Source: Paenibacillus piri (GTDB lineage: Bacteria > Bacillota > Bacilli > Paenibacillales > NBRC-103111). Taken from it: 64,000 nt of DNA. The DNA is taken from assembly GCF_004354045.1 (NCBI RefSeq), contig NZ_SMRT01000005.1, positions 1 through 64,000 on the forward strand, read 5' to 3'. A model generated the notes under the pieces. It worked only from the letters and a program-made list of their open reading frames with translations, was not told the origin of the DNA and searched no databases. Below, piece by piece: positions 18,005 to 25,552 of this stretch. The stretch's first letter is position 1, and the number at the start of each line of letters is the position of its first letter. A program made the translations under genes and the position numbers.

Positions 18005-19327
18005 ATGAAGAGGATGAGCACAGACAATACCAAAAAAACGATTCGTCCCGTACGCCTGCTGGCGATAATGGCGCTGGCCGCAGGCGTGGCGGCGATGGCT
18101 GCCGGCTGCTCGGCTCCCGGGGGACCGAAAGGGATGGCCGAGGCGCAGCTTAAGGTCAGAGCGGTGAAAACGGAAGCGATCACGAAGCAGTGTATTGCGG
18201 ATCCGGCCGAGCAGGTTGCGGATATTTCCGCCGGTACCGCCATCGATATCGTTACGAAAGCGAACGGAGAAGTTATCGAGGTGTTGAAACGCCGTGGAGA
18301 TTATGTGGAGAAGGGCGACATTTTATTCCGAATCGACAGCCGGGACGCCGAGTCGGCCAAACAGAAGAACGAGCTTGCAGTAAGAAGCTCCCAGGAATCG
18401 CTGCAAAAAGCCAAGGACGATCAGATCAACAATCGTAAAGATTTGGCGGATGCGGTGGAGAAGGCCGAGGTTGCGCTGAGAAATGCGGAGAAAGATTACA
18501 ATAAGATGCGCAACGATTACGATGCCGGCACGATAACGGATCATCGTCAGCTGGAACAGGCTAAGCAGCAGGCGGATAGCGCGCGCATGAGCCTGGAGTC
18601 GGCGAAGAACAAGCTTGCCGCCAACGACAACAGCAACACGATCGCGTCGGCCGAGACGCAGGCGAAGACGAATCAGCTTGCTCTGGAAGATTCCAACCGA
18701 TCCCTGGACAATTACAATGTCAAGGCTCCGGCAAGCGGCATTTTGACGGATTATACGCCGGAGGCAGGGCAAACTGTGAGCACATCCTCCAAGCTCGGAC
18801 AAGTGCTGCAGATCGATCCGGTCAAGATCAAGACCGAGCTGAGCGAGACGAATATGCTGTTGGTGAAAAATAAAAAGGAGCTTGTGTATTACAGCCCGGG
18901 CGATCCCGATCATAAAGGCATGGCCAAACTTAATTATTTGGCGCCGGTAATGAGCGCGCAGACGAAAACATACTCGCTGGAGCTGGAGGTCGCCAACCCG
19001 GATCATCGGATAACTCCCGGTACGCGCGTAATGATTCAGCTGACGTCAGAGGAGGAAGAGAAGGTAGTCGTCGTACCTACTTTGAGCATTATCCGGGAAG
19101 AAGGCGGAACGTATGTCTTCGTTCTTCAGGGAGATACATATCAGAAGCGCAAGATTCGGCTTGGCAGAATCAACGGCACTTATCAAGAAGTGCTCGAAGG
19201 GGTGAAGGAAGGAGAGAAGCTGGTCACTACAGGCCAGCATCAGCTCAAGGACGGACAAAAAGTCGAGGCGGCTTCTCCGGAATCATCTGCACCGGCGGGA
19301 GTGGCACCTGCCGAGCAGAAGAAGTGA
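18005..19327 (+). CDS. RND membrane-fusion lipoprotein (HlyD/AcrA-like)
   Basis: 440 residues. A lipoprotein signal ends in a MAAGC lipobox (Cys near residue 35). A lipoyl/biotinyl-type half motif (IDIVTKANGEVIEVLKRRGDYVEKGDILFRID) is followed by a long alpha-hairpin coiled coil (about 120-230), the second lipoyl half (VKAPASGILTDYTPEAG) and a beta-barrel part. It is the periplasmic-adaptor counterpart of the pump 89 bp upstream. GGAGGAGG precedes the ATG. The stop codon TGA is made by the first bases of an R1 repeat (GTGAAC at 19324), so the original C-terminus may have been different; the tail SSAPAGVAPAEQKK looks unstructured. Confidence 0.9.
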   Translation: MKRMSTDNTKKTIRPVRLLAIMALAAGVAAMAAGCSAPGGPKGMAEAQLKVRAVKTEAITKQCIADPAEQVADISAGTAIDIVTKANGEVIEVLKRRGDYVEKGDILFRIDSRDAESAKQKNELAVRSSQESLQKAKDDQINNRKDLADAVEKAEVALRNAEKDYNKMRNDYDAGTITDHRQLEQAKQQADSARMSLESAKNKLAANDNSNTIASAETQAKTNQLALEDSNRSLDNYNVKAPASGILTDYTPEAGQTVSTSSKLGQVLQIDPVKIKTELSETNMLLVKNKKELVYYSPGDPDHKGMAKLNYLAPVMSAQTKTYSLELEVANPDHRITPGTRVMIQLTSEEEEKVVVVPTLSIIREEGGTYVFVLQGDTYQKRKIRLGRINGTYQEVLEGVKEGEKLVTTGQHQLKDGQKVEAASPESSAPAGVAPAEQKK

Positions 19328-19440
19328 ACTCGTTCAGCATTGCTGAACATCGGGGAATCAGATGGGGATTCTACCCTACCTGATTCAAGGCCCACCTTAG
19401 AGGTGGGGGTCTTAACCGGATAAAGTCGTAATCGGATAAA
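19324..19440 (+). repeat. Dispersed structured repeat R1, copy B
   Basis: 117 bp, same ends and four hairpins as copy A; here the first stem GTTCAGC/GCTGAAC is perfect with an ATT loop. Its bases 2-4 are the stop codon of the adaptor lipoprotein gene. Confidence 0.9.
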
Positions 19441-19456
19441 GCTTATATAAATCAGT

Positions 19457-19488
19457 AGAGGCAGTCTCTCCCCGAAGAGGCTGCCTCT
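19457..19488 (+). terminator. Hairpin downstream of the RND operon
   Basis: Stem AGAGGCAG / CTGCCTCT with a 16-base loop and no clear T run; a weak or factor-assisted terminator, possibly bidirectional. Confidence 0.4.
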
Positions 19489-19515
19489 CTGCATGTTACG
19501 CCCGGTGTGGGCACT

Positions 19516-19620
19516 TTAAGGCTGCTTGACCGTTTTGCCTGCATTCAGCCAACGGAACACGATAGCAGCCAAGTCCGCGCCGGCAAGCGGAGCCGCCAGG
19601 AACATCAGGGCGGTTGACAG
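19516..19620 (-). pseudogene. C-terminal remnant of an aquaporin/glycerol-facilitator (MIP) gene
   Basis: The minus strand reads LSTALMFLAAPLAGADLAAI, then VFRWLNAGKTVKQP and TAA at 19516. This resembles the last helix and tail of MIP channels (APLAGA is the recurring piece). Nothing upstream of 19620 continues the frame: the Zur-controlled promoter starts there. It is a fragment of about 34 codons with no start, so non-functional. The family call rests on a short stretch. Confidence 0.45.
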
Positions 19621-19668
19621 TGCGGGGAAAAATAAGTATCATATATTTAATCGTAATAAATACGTTTA
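19614..19668 (+). promoter_or_regulatory. Sigma-A promoter with Zur box for the zinc-starvation operon
   Basis: TTGACA (19614-19619), 17-base spacer, TATCAT (19637-19642). At the expected start point lies TCGTAATAAATACGT within 19646-19668. Against the Bacillus Zur box TCGTAATNATTACGA it matches 7 of 7 bases in the left half and 5 of 7 in the right. The box overlies the start site, as for a repressor that lets go when zinc is scarce. A hairpin AACCGAG/CTCGGTT (about 19668-19690) then GTTTTATT follows in the leader and could attenuate. Confidence 0.7.
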
Positions 19669-19742
19669 ACCGAGTTGTTGCAGCTCGGTTTTATTGTTGA
19701 ATTATAACAGTAAAATTTACGCATAAAGGAGAGAGAATATTG

Positions 19743-20960
19743 ATGCAAGAACAAAAAATTCCGGTCGCGGTGTTAAGCGGTTATTTGGGAGCGGGGAAAA
19801 CAACTGTACTGAATCATATTTTAAACAATCGCGACGGTCTGCGAGTCGCGGTTATCGTCAACGATCTGAGCGAAGTAAACGTGGATGCCGGGCTTATTAA
19901 AGATGGAGGGGGGCTTTCGCGCACCGATGAAGCGCTTGTTGAAATGTCGAACGGCTGCATCTGCTGTACGCTGCGCGAGGATTTGCTGCGCGAAGTCGAA
20001 CGGCTGGCGCGGCAAAACCGTTTCGATTATATCCTGATCGAATCGACGGGCGTTGGCGAACCTGTACCGGTCGCCCAAACGTTTACTTACCTGGATGCGG
20101 AGCAAGGAATCGATCTGTCGCAATATTGCCGGCTCGACTGCATGATCACGGTTGTCGACGCTTACCGGTTCTGGAGCGACTTCGCTTCGGGCGAAACGCT
20201 GCTTGAGCGTAACCAGGCCGCAGGCGAGGACGATACGCGCGAAGTGGTCGATCTGCTGATCGATCAGATCGAATTTTGCGATGTGCTGATCGTCAACAAA
20301 TGCGATATGGTCGACGCGGATACATTGAACGAGCTTGAAGGCGTTCTCCGCACCTTGCAGCCGCGGGCCAAGCTGATCTTAACGTCGAACGGACAAGTGA
20401 ACCCGTCCGAAGTATTACATACCGGGCTGTTTGATTTTGACGAGGCCAGCGCGTCAGCGGGTTGGATTAAAGAAATGTCAAAGCCCGTTCACGTGCCGGA
20501 GACGGAGGAGTATGGGATCGCTTCGTTCGTATATGAGCGGCCCCGGCCATTTCATCCGGGAAGGCTGATGACCTGGATGATGGACTGGCCGGAACAAATT
20601 GTCCGTTCGAAGGGCACCGTATGGCTGGCAACCCGTCCGCAAATGGCGCAATCTTTCAGCCAGGCCGGACCTTCGATCCGCTTCGGTCCTTCGGGCTACT
20701 GGGCCGCGGCGTTGCCCGAGCGGGAGCTGCAGGAGCTCGTACAGGAGGATGCCGGGCTGCTGGACAATTGGGATCCGGTATATGGCGACCGGATTAATAA
20801 GATTGTATTTATCGGTATCGAGATGAATCGCGCCGAGCTGACCGCTTCTCTGGACGCATGTCTGCTGACGGAAGCGGAAATGCGGATGGACTGGAGCGGC
20901 TTCCCGGATCCTTTTCCCAATATGGAGGAGGAGACCCGGCAGCAGGAGCTTGTTCAGTAG
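19743..20960 (+). CDS. COG0523 (CobW/ZNG1/YciC-type) zinc metallochaperone GTPase
   Basis: 405 residues. Walker A GYLGAGKTT (about 13-21), the metal-binding motif CICC in SNGCICCTLREDLL, the switch ESTGVGEP, and the guanine-specificity NKCD. The C-terminal CobW_C domain starts near GIASFVYERPRPFHPGRL. COG0523 proteins insert or ration metal; those under Zur act in zinc starvation. The start is the ATG at 19743 behind AAAGGAGAG; a TTG at 19740 is less likely. It is followed after 33 bases by a zinc-free L33 gene, which supports the zinc assignment. Confidence 0.9.
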   Translation: MQEQKIPVAVLSGYLGAGKTTVLNHILNNRDGLRVAVIVNDLSEVNVDAGLIKDGGGLSRTDEALVEMSNGCICCTLREDLLREVERLARQNRFDYILIESTGVGEPVPVAQTFTYLDAEQGIDLSQYCRLDCMITVVDAYRFWSDFASGETLLERNQAAGEDDTREVVDLLIDQIEFCDVLIVNKCDMVDADTLNELEGVLRTLQPRAKLILTSNGQVNPSEVLHTGLFDFDEASASAGWIKEMSKPVHVPETEEYGIASFVYERPRPFHPGRLMTWMMDWPEQIVRSKGTVWLATRPQMAQSFSQAGPSIRFGPSGYWAAALPERELQELVQEDAGLLDNWDPVYGDRINKIVFIGIEMNRAELTASLDACLLTEAEMRMDWSGFPDPFPNMEEETRQQELVQ

Positions 20961-20993
20961 TTTGAACGATGAATCCAATAGGAGGTGAGCCCA

Positions 20994-21143
20994 ATGAGAG
21001 TAATCGTGACGCTGGCATGCACGGAAACCGGCGACCGCAATTATACGACGACGAAAAATAAAAAAACGCATCCCGGACGCATGGAGCTGCGCAAATATTG
21101 CCCGCGCCTGAAACGGCATACGCTGCACAGGGAAACGAGATAA
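20994..21143 (+). CDS. rpmG: Ribosomal protein L33, zinc-independent (C-minus) paralogue
   Basis: 49 residues starting [20 protein letters not shown] and ending HTLHRETR. Zinc-binding L33 has two CxxC pairs; here they read CTET and CPRL, so each has lost its second Cys and zinc cannot be held. Such copies replace the zinc form when zinc is short, freeing the metal. Strong AGGAGGTGA site upstream. Same operon as the COG0523 GTPase under the Zur box, matching the known Zur regulon pattern in Bacillus. Confidence 0.93.
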   Translation: MRVIVTLACTETGDRNYTTTKNKKTHPGRMELRKYCPRLKRHTLHRETR

Positions 21144-21228
21144 CACAGCTCCTTTGAACTGCGCCGAAAACGTCGTAAGCCGCTGCCCAAAAAAGGGTTA
21201 GCATGATGGAAAAAAACGAATTGCACGC

Positions 21229-21278
21229 AAAAGAACCTTCAATTCCACCTGAAAAGCGGAGATGAAGGTTCTTTTTAT
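21229..21278 (+). terminator. Terminator of the zinc-starvation operon
   Basis: Stem AAAAGAACCTTCA / TGAAGGTTCTTTTT with a loop of about 21 bases, about 90 bp after rpmG. Confidence 0.8.
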
Positions 21279-21340
21279 TAACGGACATGAGCGCGGTTAT
21301 TGGCCGCGATTTCGACCGTTTGAAATTGTAACGGACCTGA

Positions 21341-21502
21341 GGAGACTATCGATTAATAGGGATAAGGGCTTGGAGAATGGCTTCAGGGCGAGTTTTTTAT
21401 TGCCTTGTTACCGAAAAGTATAATGAAATCAAGGCAATAAAACGTGTTTGAGCTTCGAAGTCATCTCCAAAGCCCGTTCCCGTCCTTTAATCGATAGTCT
21501 CC
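21341..21502. repeat. Large imperfect inverted repeat (about 65-bp arms)
   Basis: The left arm begins GGAGACTATCGATTAA and runs to TTATTGCCTTG; the right arm begins CAAGGCAATAA and ends TTAATCGATAGTCTCC. The outer 16 and inner 11 bases are perfect, the middle is about three-quarters matched, and the loop is about 20 bases. The left arm also resembles 14490-14530. No ORF of note. It looks like a MITE or a palindromic insertion. Confidence 0.85.
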
Positions 21503-21543
21503 TTAGTAGGGGTCTTAACCCGATAAAGTCGTAATCGGATAAA
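21503..21543 (+). repeat. Partial R1 repeat, copy D (3' end only)
   Basis: The last about 40 bases of R1 (from CCTTAG through GTAATCGGATAAA) are joined directly to the right arm of the inverted repeat. The rest of 21144-21675 contains the terminator and the inverted repeat and no recognisable gene. Confidence 0.8.
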
Positions 21544-21675
21544 TCGCGGAGAGAGCGGGAACGTTCTGAAGAAACGTAAGCGGTCGCCTTTGTCCCAGGA
21601 TTTCTACTGCTAGGATGGTATACATTCAAGCATCCGGAGGCCGACGGCCTTTCGGGGTTTAGCGCCGCCGCAACT

Positions 21676-22581
21676 TTAATGGGCGCCGTGCTGGCCGTCG
21701 AGCATCATTTCCAGCAGCTGCCTGGACGCGGCGGACAGCGGGGTGCCTTTCAAGGTGACGATGCCCGCTCTCCGGGGCGGGATCGGCGTCGTCAGCCGGA
21801 TTTCGTGCAGCTGGCCAGCGGCAAGCTCCGGCTGGATGAAATCCTTGATCACGCAGGCGATCCCAAAGCCGCTGCGCGCGAAATCGGCAAGCAAATCGAT
21901 GCTCCCCAGCTCGATTTCCGGTTTTAGCGACGTCCCTTGCCGCTCGGCGAAGGCGTCGAGGTAGGCGCGGCTGCTGCTGCCCCGCTCCAGAAGAATGAGC
22001 GGATGGCGGAGCAGCGTATCGAGCGGAATGGGCCGCTCCGCCAAATGCTTGTACCTGGCGCCGGCAACGAAGCAATCCTCGATGGAGCGGCTTTCCCGCA
22101 CTTCCACTTTGGGATCGGCCGGTTGGAAAGGCAAATTGACGATGCCCAGGTCGATCTTTCCCTCCTTCAGAAGGGTGACCGTTTCGGGCGTCGTGCGGTT
22201 AGTTACTTGAAATTTAATATTCGGGTATGTCTCGTGAAAGCTTTGCAGGTAAGGCAGCAAATAATGCCTGCACAGCGTATCGCCGGCTCCGACTTTAATT
22301 TCCCCGTCGTCGAGCTGATGCATCTCCGCTATTTTCCGTTCCCCGTTCAAAATAAAATGATAGGCCTGCTCAATATATTTGAACAACACCTCGCCTTCGG
22401 CCGTCAGCTTGACGCCCTTGGAGGTGCGGAAAAACAGCTGCCCGCCGAGCTTCGCCTCGAGCTGTTTAATCGCATGCGTGACGGCGGGCTGGGTGATGAA
22501 CAGCTCTTCGGCCGCTCTCGATAAGCTCCCGGCTCTGGCTGTAAAGTAAAAAACGCGGTACCATTCCAGATTTTGAACCAT
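21676..22581 (-). CDS. LysR-family transcriptional regulator
   Basis: 301 residues. The N-terminal winged helix reads FYFTARAGSLSRAAEELFIT then QPAVTHAIKQLEAKLGGQLF, and a periplasmic-binding-like effector domain occupies about 90-295. The ATG at 22581 is chosen because AAGAAAGGG lies 8 bases upstream; a TTG two codons earlier is possible. It is divergent from the adenylosuccinate-synthetase paralogue, with a dyad in the shared promoter region. LysR proteins usually control the divergent gene in response to a pathway metabolite; the ligand is unknown. Confidence 0.9.
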   Translation of the reverse strand: MVQNLEWYRVFYFTARAGSLSRAAEELFITQPAVTHAIKQLEAKLGGQLFFRTSKGVKLTAEGEVLFKYIEQAYHFILNGERKIAEMHQLDDGEIKVGAGDTLCRHYLLPYLQSFHETYPNIKFQVTNRTTPETVTLLKEGKIDLGIVNLPFQPADPKVEVRESRSIEDCFVAGARYKHLAERPIPLDTLLRHPLILLERGSSSRAYLDAFAERQGTSLKPEIELGSIDLLADFARSGFGIACVIKDFIQPELAAGQLHEIRLTTPIPPRRAGIVTLKGTPLSAASRQLLEMMLDGQHGAH

Positions 22582-22598
22582 CGCCAAAACCCTTTCTT

Positions 22599-22635
22599 AA
22601 TATTACTAATATTAATATCAAATATAAGTAATATT
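22599..22635. promoter_or_regulatory. Candidate LysR operator between the regulator and purA-like gene
   Basis: AATATTACT (22599-22607) and AGTAATATT (22627-22635) are perfect inverted 9-bp arms about 28 bases centre to centre, within a very AT-rich segment between the divergent genes. Placement suits a LysR recognition site. Confidence 0.5.
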
Positions 22636-22716
22636 CATTATATTTATATATTGTCTACGATTATACTTATTTCTGTAAGCGAACACAAATATAATGGATG
22701 AAAAGAGGGAAAAGGA

Positions 22717-23994
22717 ATGACAGTCACCGCTATTGCAGGTGCGAATTGGGGCGATGAGGGGAAGGGTAAAGTAACCGACGTGCTTGCGGCCGAAGCCCGC
22801 TATGTGGTCAGGTATCAAGGGGGCAGCAATGCCGGACATACGATCATTAACCCTTATGGCAAATTCGCGCTGCATTTGCTGCCGTCAGGTGTGTTTTATC
22901 CGGATACGGTCAATGTCATAGGTCCTGGGGTTGCTCTCAATATTGAAAATTTGTTTGCCGAGCTTGACCAGCTGCAGGCAAGAGGCGTACCGGAGCCCCA
23001 ATTGCGCATTTCCGACCGGGTGCAGCTTGTACTCCCATACCATATCCGGTTCGACGAGCTGGAAGAGGAGCGGCTGGGCGAGCGGAAATTCGGCTCTACG
23101 AAGCAGGGTATCGCGCCGTTCTATGCGGATAAATATGCGAAGCTTGGCGTTCAGACGGCCGATTTGTACGATGAGCGAAGGCTGCGGGCGCAGCTGGAAG
23201 CGTCGCTTGCCTCGAAAAATGTGCTGCTGCAGCATTTGTACAACAAACCATCGTTGTCAGTCGACGAGCTGGCCTGTGGCTTGCTGCAGCTTGCGGAACG
23301 ATTGAAGCCATATGTATGCGATACGACCGTTTTGCTGCACGACGCTTTGGCGCGGGGCGAACATATTTTGGTCGAAGGTCAGTTGGGCGCACTGCGCGAT
23401 CCGGATCACGGCATTTATCCGTACTCCACCTCCTCGTCGACATTGGCCGGATTCGCCGCCGTCGGAGCCGGGCTGCCGCCGCATGCGATCAAGCGTGTCG
23501 TCACGGTTGTGAAAGCTTATTCGAGCTGTGTCGGAGAAGGGCCGTTCGTCTCCGAAATCGCCGGAGCCGAAGCGGATGAGCTGCGGACGCGAGGCGGCGA
23601 TGCGGGAGAATTCGGAGCGACCACCGGGAGGCCGCGCCGGATTGGCTGGCTGGATGCGGTCGCGACGAGGTACGGCTGCATGCTGCAGGGCACAACAGAG
23701 GTCGCGCTGACGAATCTCGATGTGCTCGGCTACTTGGACGAAATCCCGGTCTGCACGGCATACCGCATCGACGGCAAGCTGACCGACCGGTTTCCGGTCA
23801 CTGCCGAGCTGTACCGCGCAGAACCCGTCTACGATAGGCTTCCCGGCTGGAAATCGGATATTTCGCATATCCGCTCGTTCGCGGAGCTGCCCGCCAATGC
23901 CCGCGAATACGTGCTGCGGCTGGAGCAGTGGATCGGTCAGCCCATCCGTCTGATTTCCATCGGACCGAAGCGCGAGCAAATGATCGAGAGATGA
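22717..23994 (+). CDS. purA: Adenylosuccinate synthetase paralogue (divergent PurA-like)
   Basis: 425 residues, full length for the family. The GTP-binding loop GANWGDEGKGK with catalytic Asp13, NAGHT with His41 and the aspartate-binding loop TTGRPRRIGWLD are conserved. Segments that contact IMP in classical PurA are altered: GTTxRGIGPAY reads GSTKQGIAPFY, the Arg-Arg pair after the DK motif reads Lys-Leu, and the EGAQG segment reads EGQLG. Family enzymes join an amino acid to a purine 6-position or similar carbon with GTP. Either this is a drifted housekeeping enzyme or a paralogue with another substrate. Divergence from a LysR gene is unlike the usual purA context and favours a specialised role. 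AAAGAGGGAAAAGGA precedes the ATG. Confidence 0.8.
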   Translation: MTVTAIAGANWGDEGKGKVTDVLAAEARYVVRYQGGSNAGHTIINPYGKFALHLLPSGVFYPDTVNVIGPGVALNIENLFAELDQLQARGVPEPQLRISDRVQLVLPYHIRFDELEEERLGERKFGSTKQGIAPFYADKYAKLGVQTADLYDERRLRAQLEASLASKNVLLQHLYNKPSLSVDELACGLLQLAERLKPYVCDTTVLLHDALARGEHILVEGQLGALRDPDHGIYPYSTSSSTLAGFAAVGAGLPPHAIKRVVTVVKAYSSCVGEGPFVSEIAGAEADELRTRGGDAGEFGATTGRPRRIGWLDAVATRYGCMLQGTTEVALTNLDVLGYLDEIPVCTAYRIDGKLTDRFPVTAELYRAEPVYDRLPGWKSDISHIRSFAELPANAREYVLRLEQWIGQPIRLISIGPKREQMIER

Positions 23995-24039
23995 ACGGAG
24001 GCAAACTTTGAGCGTGGCCGGGCATAGGGCCGCCGGTAA

Positions 24040-24077
24040 AAAAGGAGCGCCTCTTTATAATGGAAGGCACTCCTTTT
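24040..24077. terminator. Bidirectional terminator between purA-like gene and sulfatase operon
   Basis: Stem AAAAGGAGCGCC / GGCACTCCTTTT (one mismatch), loop about 14 bases, between convergent genes; it ends 7 bases from the sulfatase stop codon. Confidence 0.75.
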
Positions 24078-24083
24078 CCCGGG

Positions 24084-25523
24084 CTAGCTCAATACTTGGC
24101 TCATGAACAGCTGCAGCAGCCGGCCGCGCAATTCGGCCAATTCCCCGGCGTAGGCGGGATTGCCGGCCAAATTATGAAATTCGCAAGGGTCCTGCTGCAA
24201 GTCGAACAGTTCGTATTGCAGCTTGTTGTTTTTTTGCAGATGAATATATTTGAACCTGCCATTGCTGACGCTGGAAAATCCTTCGCCTTCGGCAAATACG
24301 TAGTCGTATCCTCCATTCCGACCGGACTCTTTGAAATCGCGTCCTTTCATCTCCTCATGCTTCAGGCCCGCGGCCTTCAAGCAGGTCGCCATAATATCGG
24401 TCAACATCACCTGTTCATTGGTTACCGACCCTTGCGATTCCCCCGGATATTGCACCAACAAGGGGACATTTAGAACATCTTCGTAAGCGCAATTGTTTTT
24501 CCCCCAAAGCCCGTGGTTGCCGAGCATTTCCCCATGGTCCGCGGTAAAAATGACCAGCAGGTTGTCTCCGAACTTGCGGCGGGCCGCATGGATAATGGTT
24601 CCTATCTGATCGTCAATCAGCGCGACGTTCGCATAATAGCTTCGTCTCAAGCTTTGCCAATACGATTCGCTATGGTTTTTGCAAGCCCGATCCGCTGCCG
24701 CGCCGGAACCTTCGATGCCTCCGGGTCCGTAGTAGCTTTCGTGATGAATGCGCGCCTTGTCGTCGAATTCTCCCGGTTTGCAGTTCCGCGTGGCATCTTT
24801 GGCCATGTCGACCCGGTCGAAGTAAGATTCATGGGCATCGAACGGGAAATGAGGGCCGCTGAACGAAACCCAGGCGAACAACGGGCGATCCTCCGAGTAG
24901 GCTTCCAGATAGGCCGCGCTTTTTCGTCCGACCCAATGATCCGGATGCCATTCCGCCGGCCCGGGGAAGGCGAACACTTTGCCGTTCGCCTTTTCGCTCC
25001 AAACCTGTTTTCGATAGGCTTCCAAATAGCCGGCTTGGTCCAGCTCCTTGGCGTAATCGTCATAAAACCAGACGGATACTTGTTTATCGTCCTGCAGATC
25101 AAGGTGGTCGATTCCCAGGCTCATATAATAATCTTTAAATTCGTCGTAAGGCAGCGTCGTATCGGGACGGGTAGAGCTGTAGGGGACGGGGGAAAAGTGG
25201 CATTTGCCAAATACGGTCGTCCGGTACCCGTGATCGCGTAAAATGCCGAACAAGTTCGGGATTTCAGCGGATAATTCGCATTTGCGGAAATTGCTGTAGG
25301 CTCCGCTTTCGTGTGGAAGCAATCCGGTCAATATGGCGCAGCGCGAAGGCAGGCACCACGGGCTGACGCTGTAGGCCTTCTCGAAGCGGATGCTTTCCTC
25401 CGCCAGCCGGTCCAAATGCGGCGTGGCCACGGCTTTGTTACCGTAACAGCTCAGAGCATCCTTGCGAAGCTCATCCATCGTGATTAACAATATATGCGGA
25501 CGCGTCCTATGTTCCATTTGCAT
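24084..25523 (-). CDS. Cys-type sulfatase, last gene of the sulfated-glycan operon
   Basis: 479 residues. The N-terminal ITMDELR supplies the first metal Asp, and Cys57 in WCLPSRCAILTG is the CxPSR sequence converted to formylglycine. TADHGEMLGNHGLWGK supplies the second metal-binding cluster. It removes sulfate esters from a substrate, probably a sugar. No secretion signal is visible, so it likely acts in the cytoplasm on imported oligosaccharide. The ATG at 25523 follows GGTGGTGA; the open frame extends upstream into the previous gene and is not used. It lies 29 bp behind the other sulfatase. No formylglycine-generating enzyme is in the window. Confidence 0.9.
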   Translation of the reverse strand: MQMEHRTRPHILLITMDELRKDALSCYGNKAVATPHLDRLAEESIRFEKAYSVSPWCLPSRCAILTGLLPHESGAYSNFRKCELSAEIPNLFGILRDHGYRTTVFGKCHFSPVPYSSTRPDTTLPYDEFKDYYMSLGIDHLDLQDDKQVSVWFYDDYAKELDQAGYLEAYRKQVWSEKANGKVFAFPGPAEWHPDHWVGRKSAAYLEAYSEDRPLFAWVSFSGPHFPFDAHESYFDRVDMAKDATRNCKPGEFDDKARIHHESYYGPGGIEGSGAAADRACKNHSESYWQSLRRSYYANVALIDDQIGTIIHAARRKFGDNLLVIFTADHGEMLGNHGLWGKNNCAYEDVLNVPLLVQYPGESQGSVTNEQVMLTDIMATCLKAAGLKHEEMKGRDFKESGRNGGYDYVFAEGEGFSSVSNGRFKYIHLQKNNKLQYELFDLQQDPCEFHNLAGNPAYAGELAELRGRLLQLFMSQVLS

Positions 25524-25552
25524 GTTCGATTCACCACCCGGTTTTCTTATAA

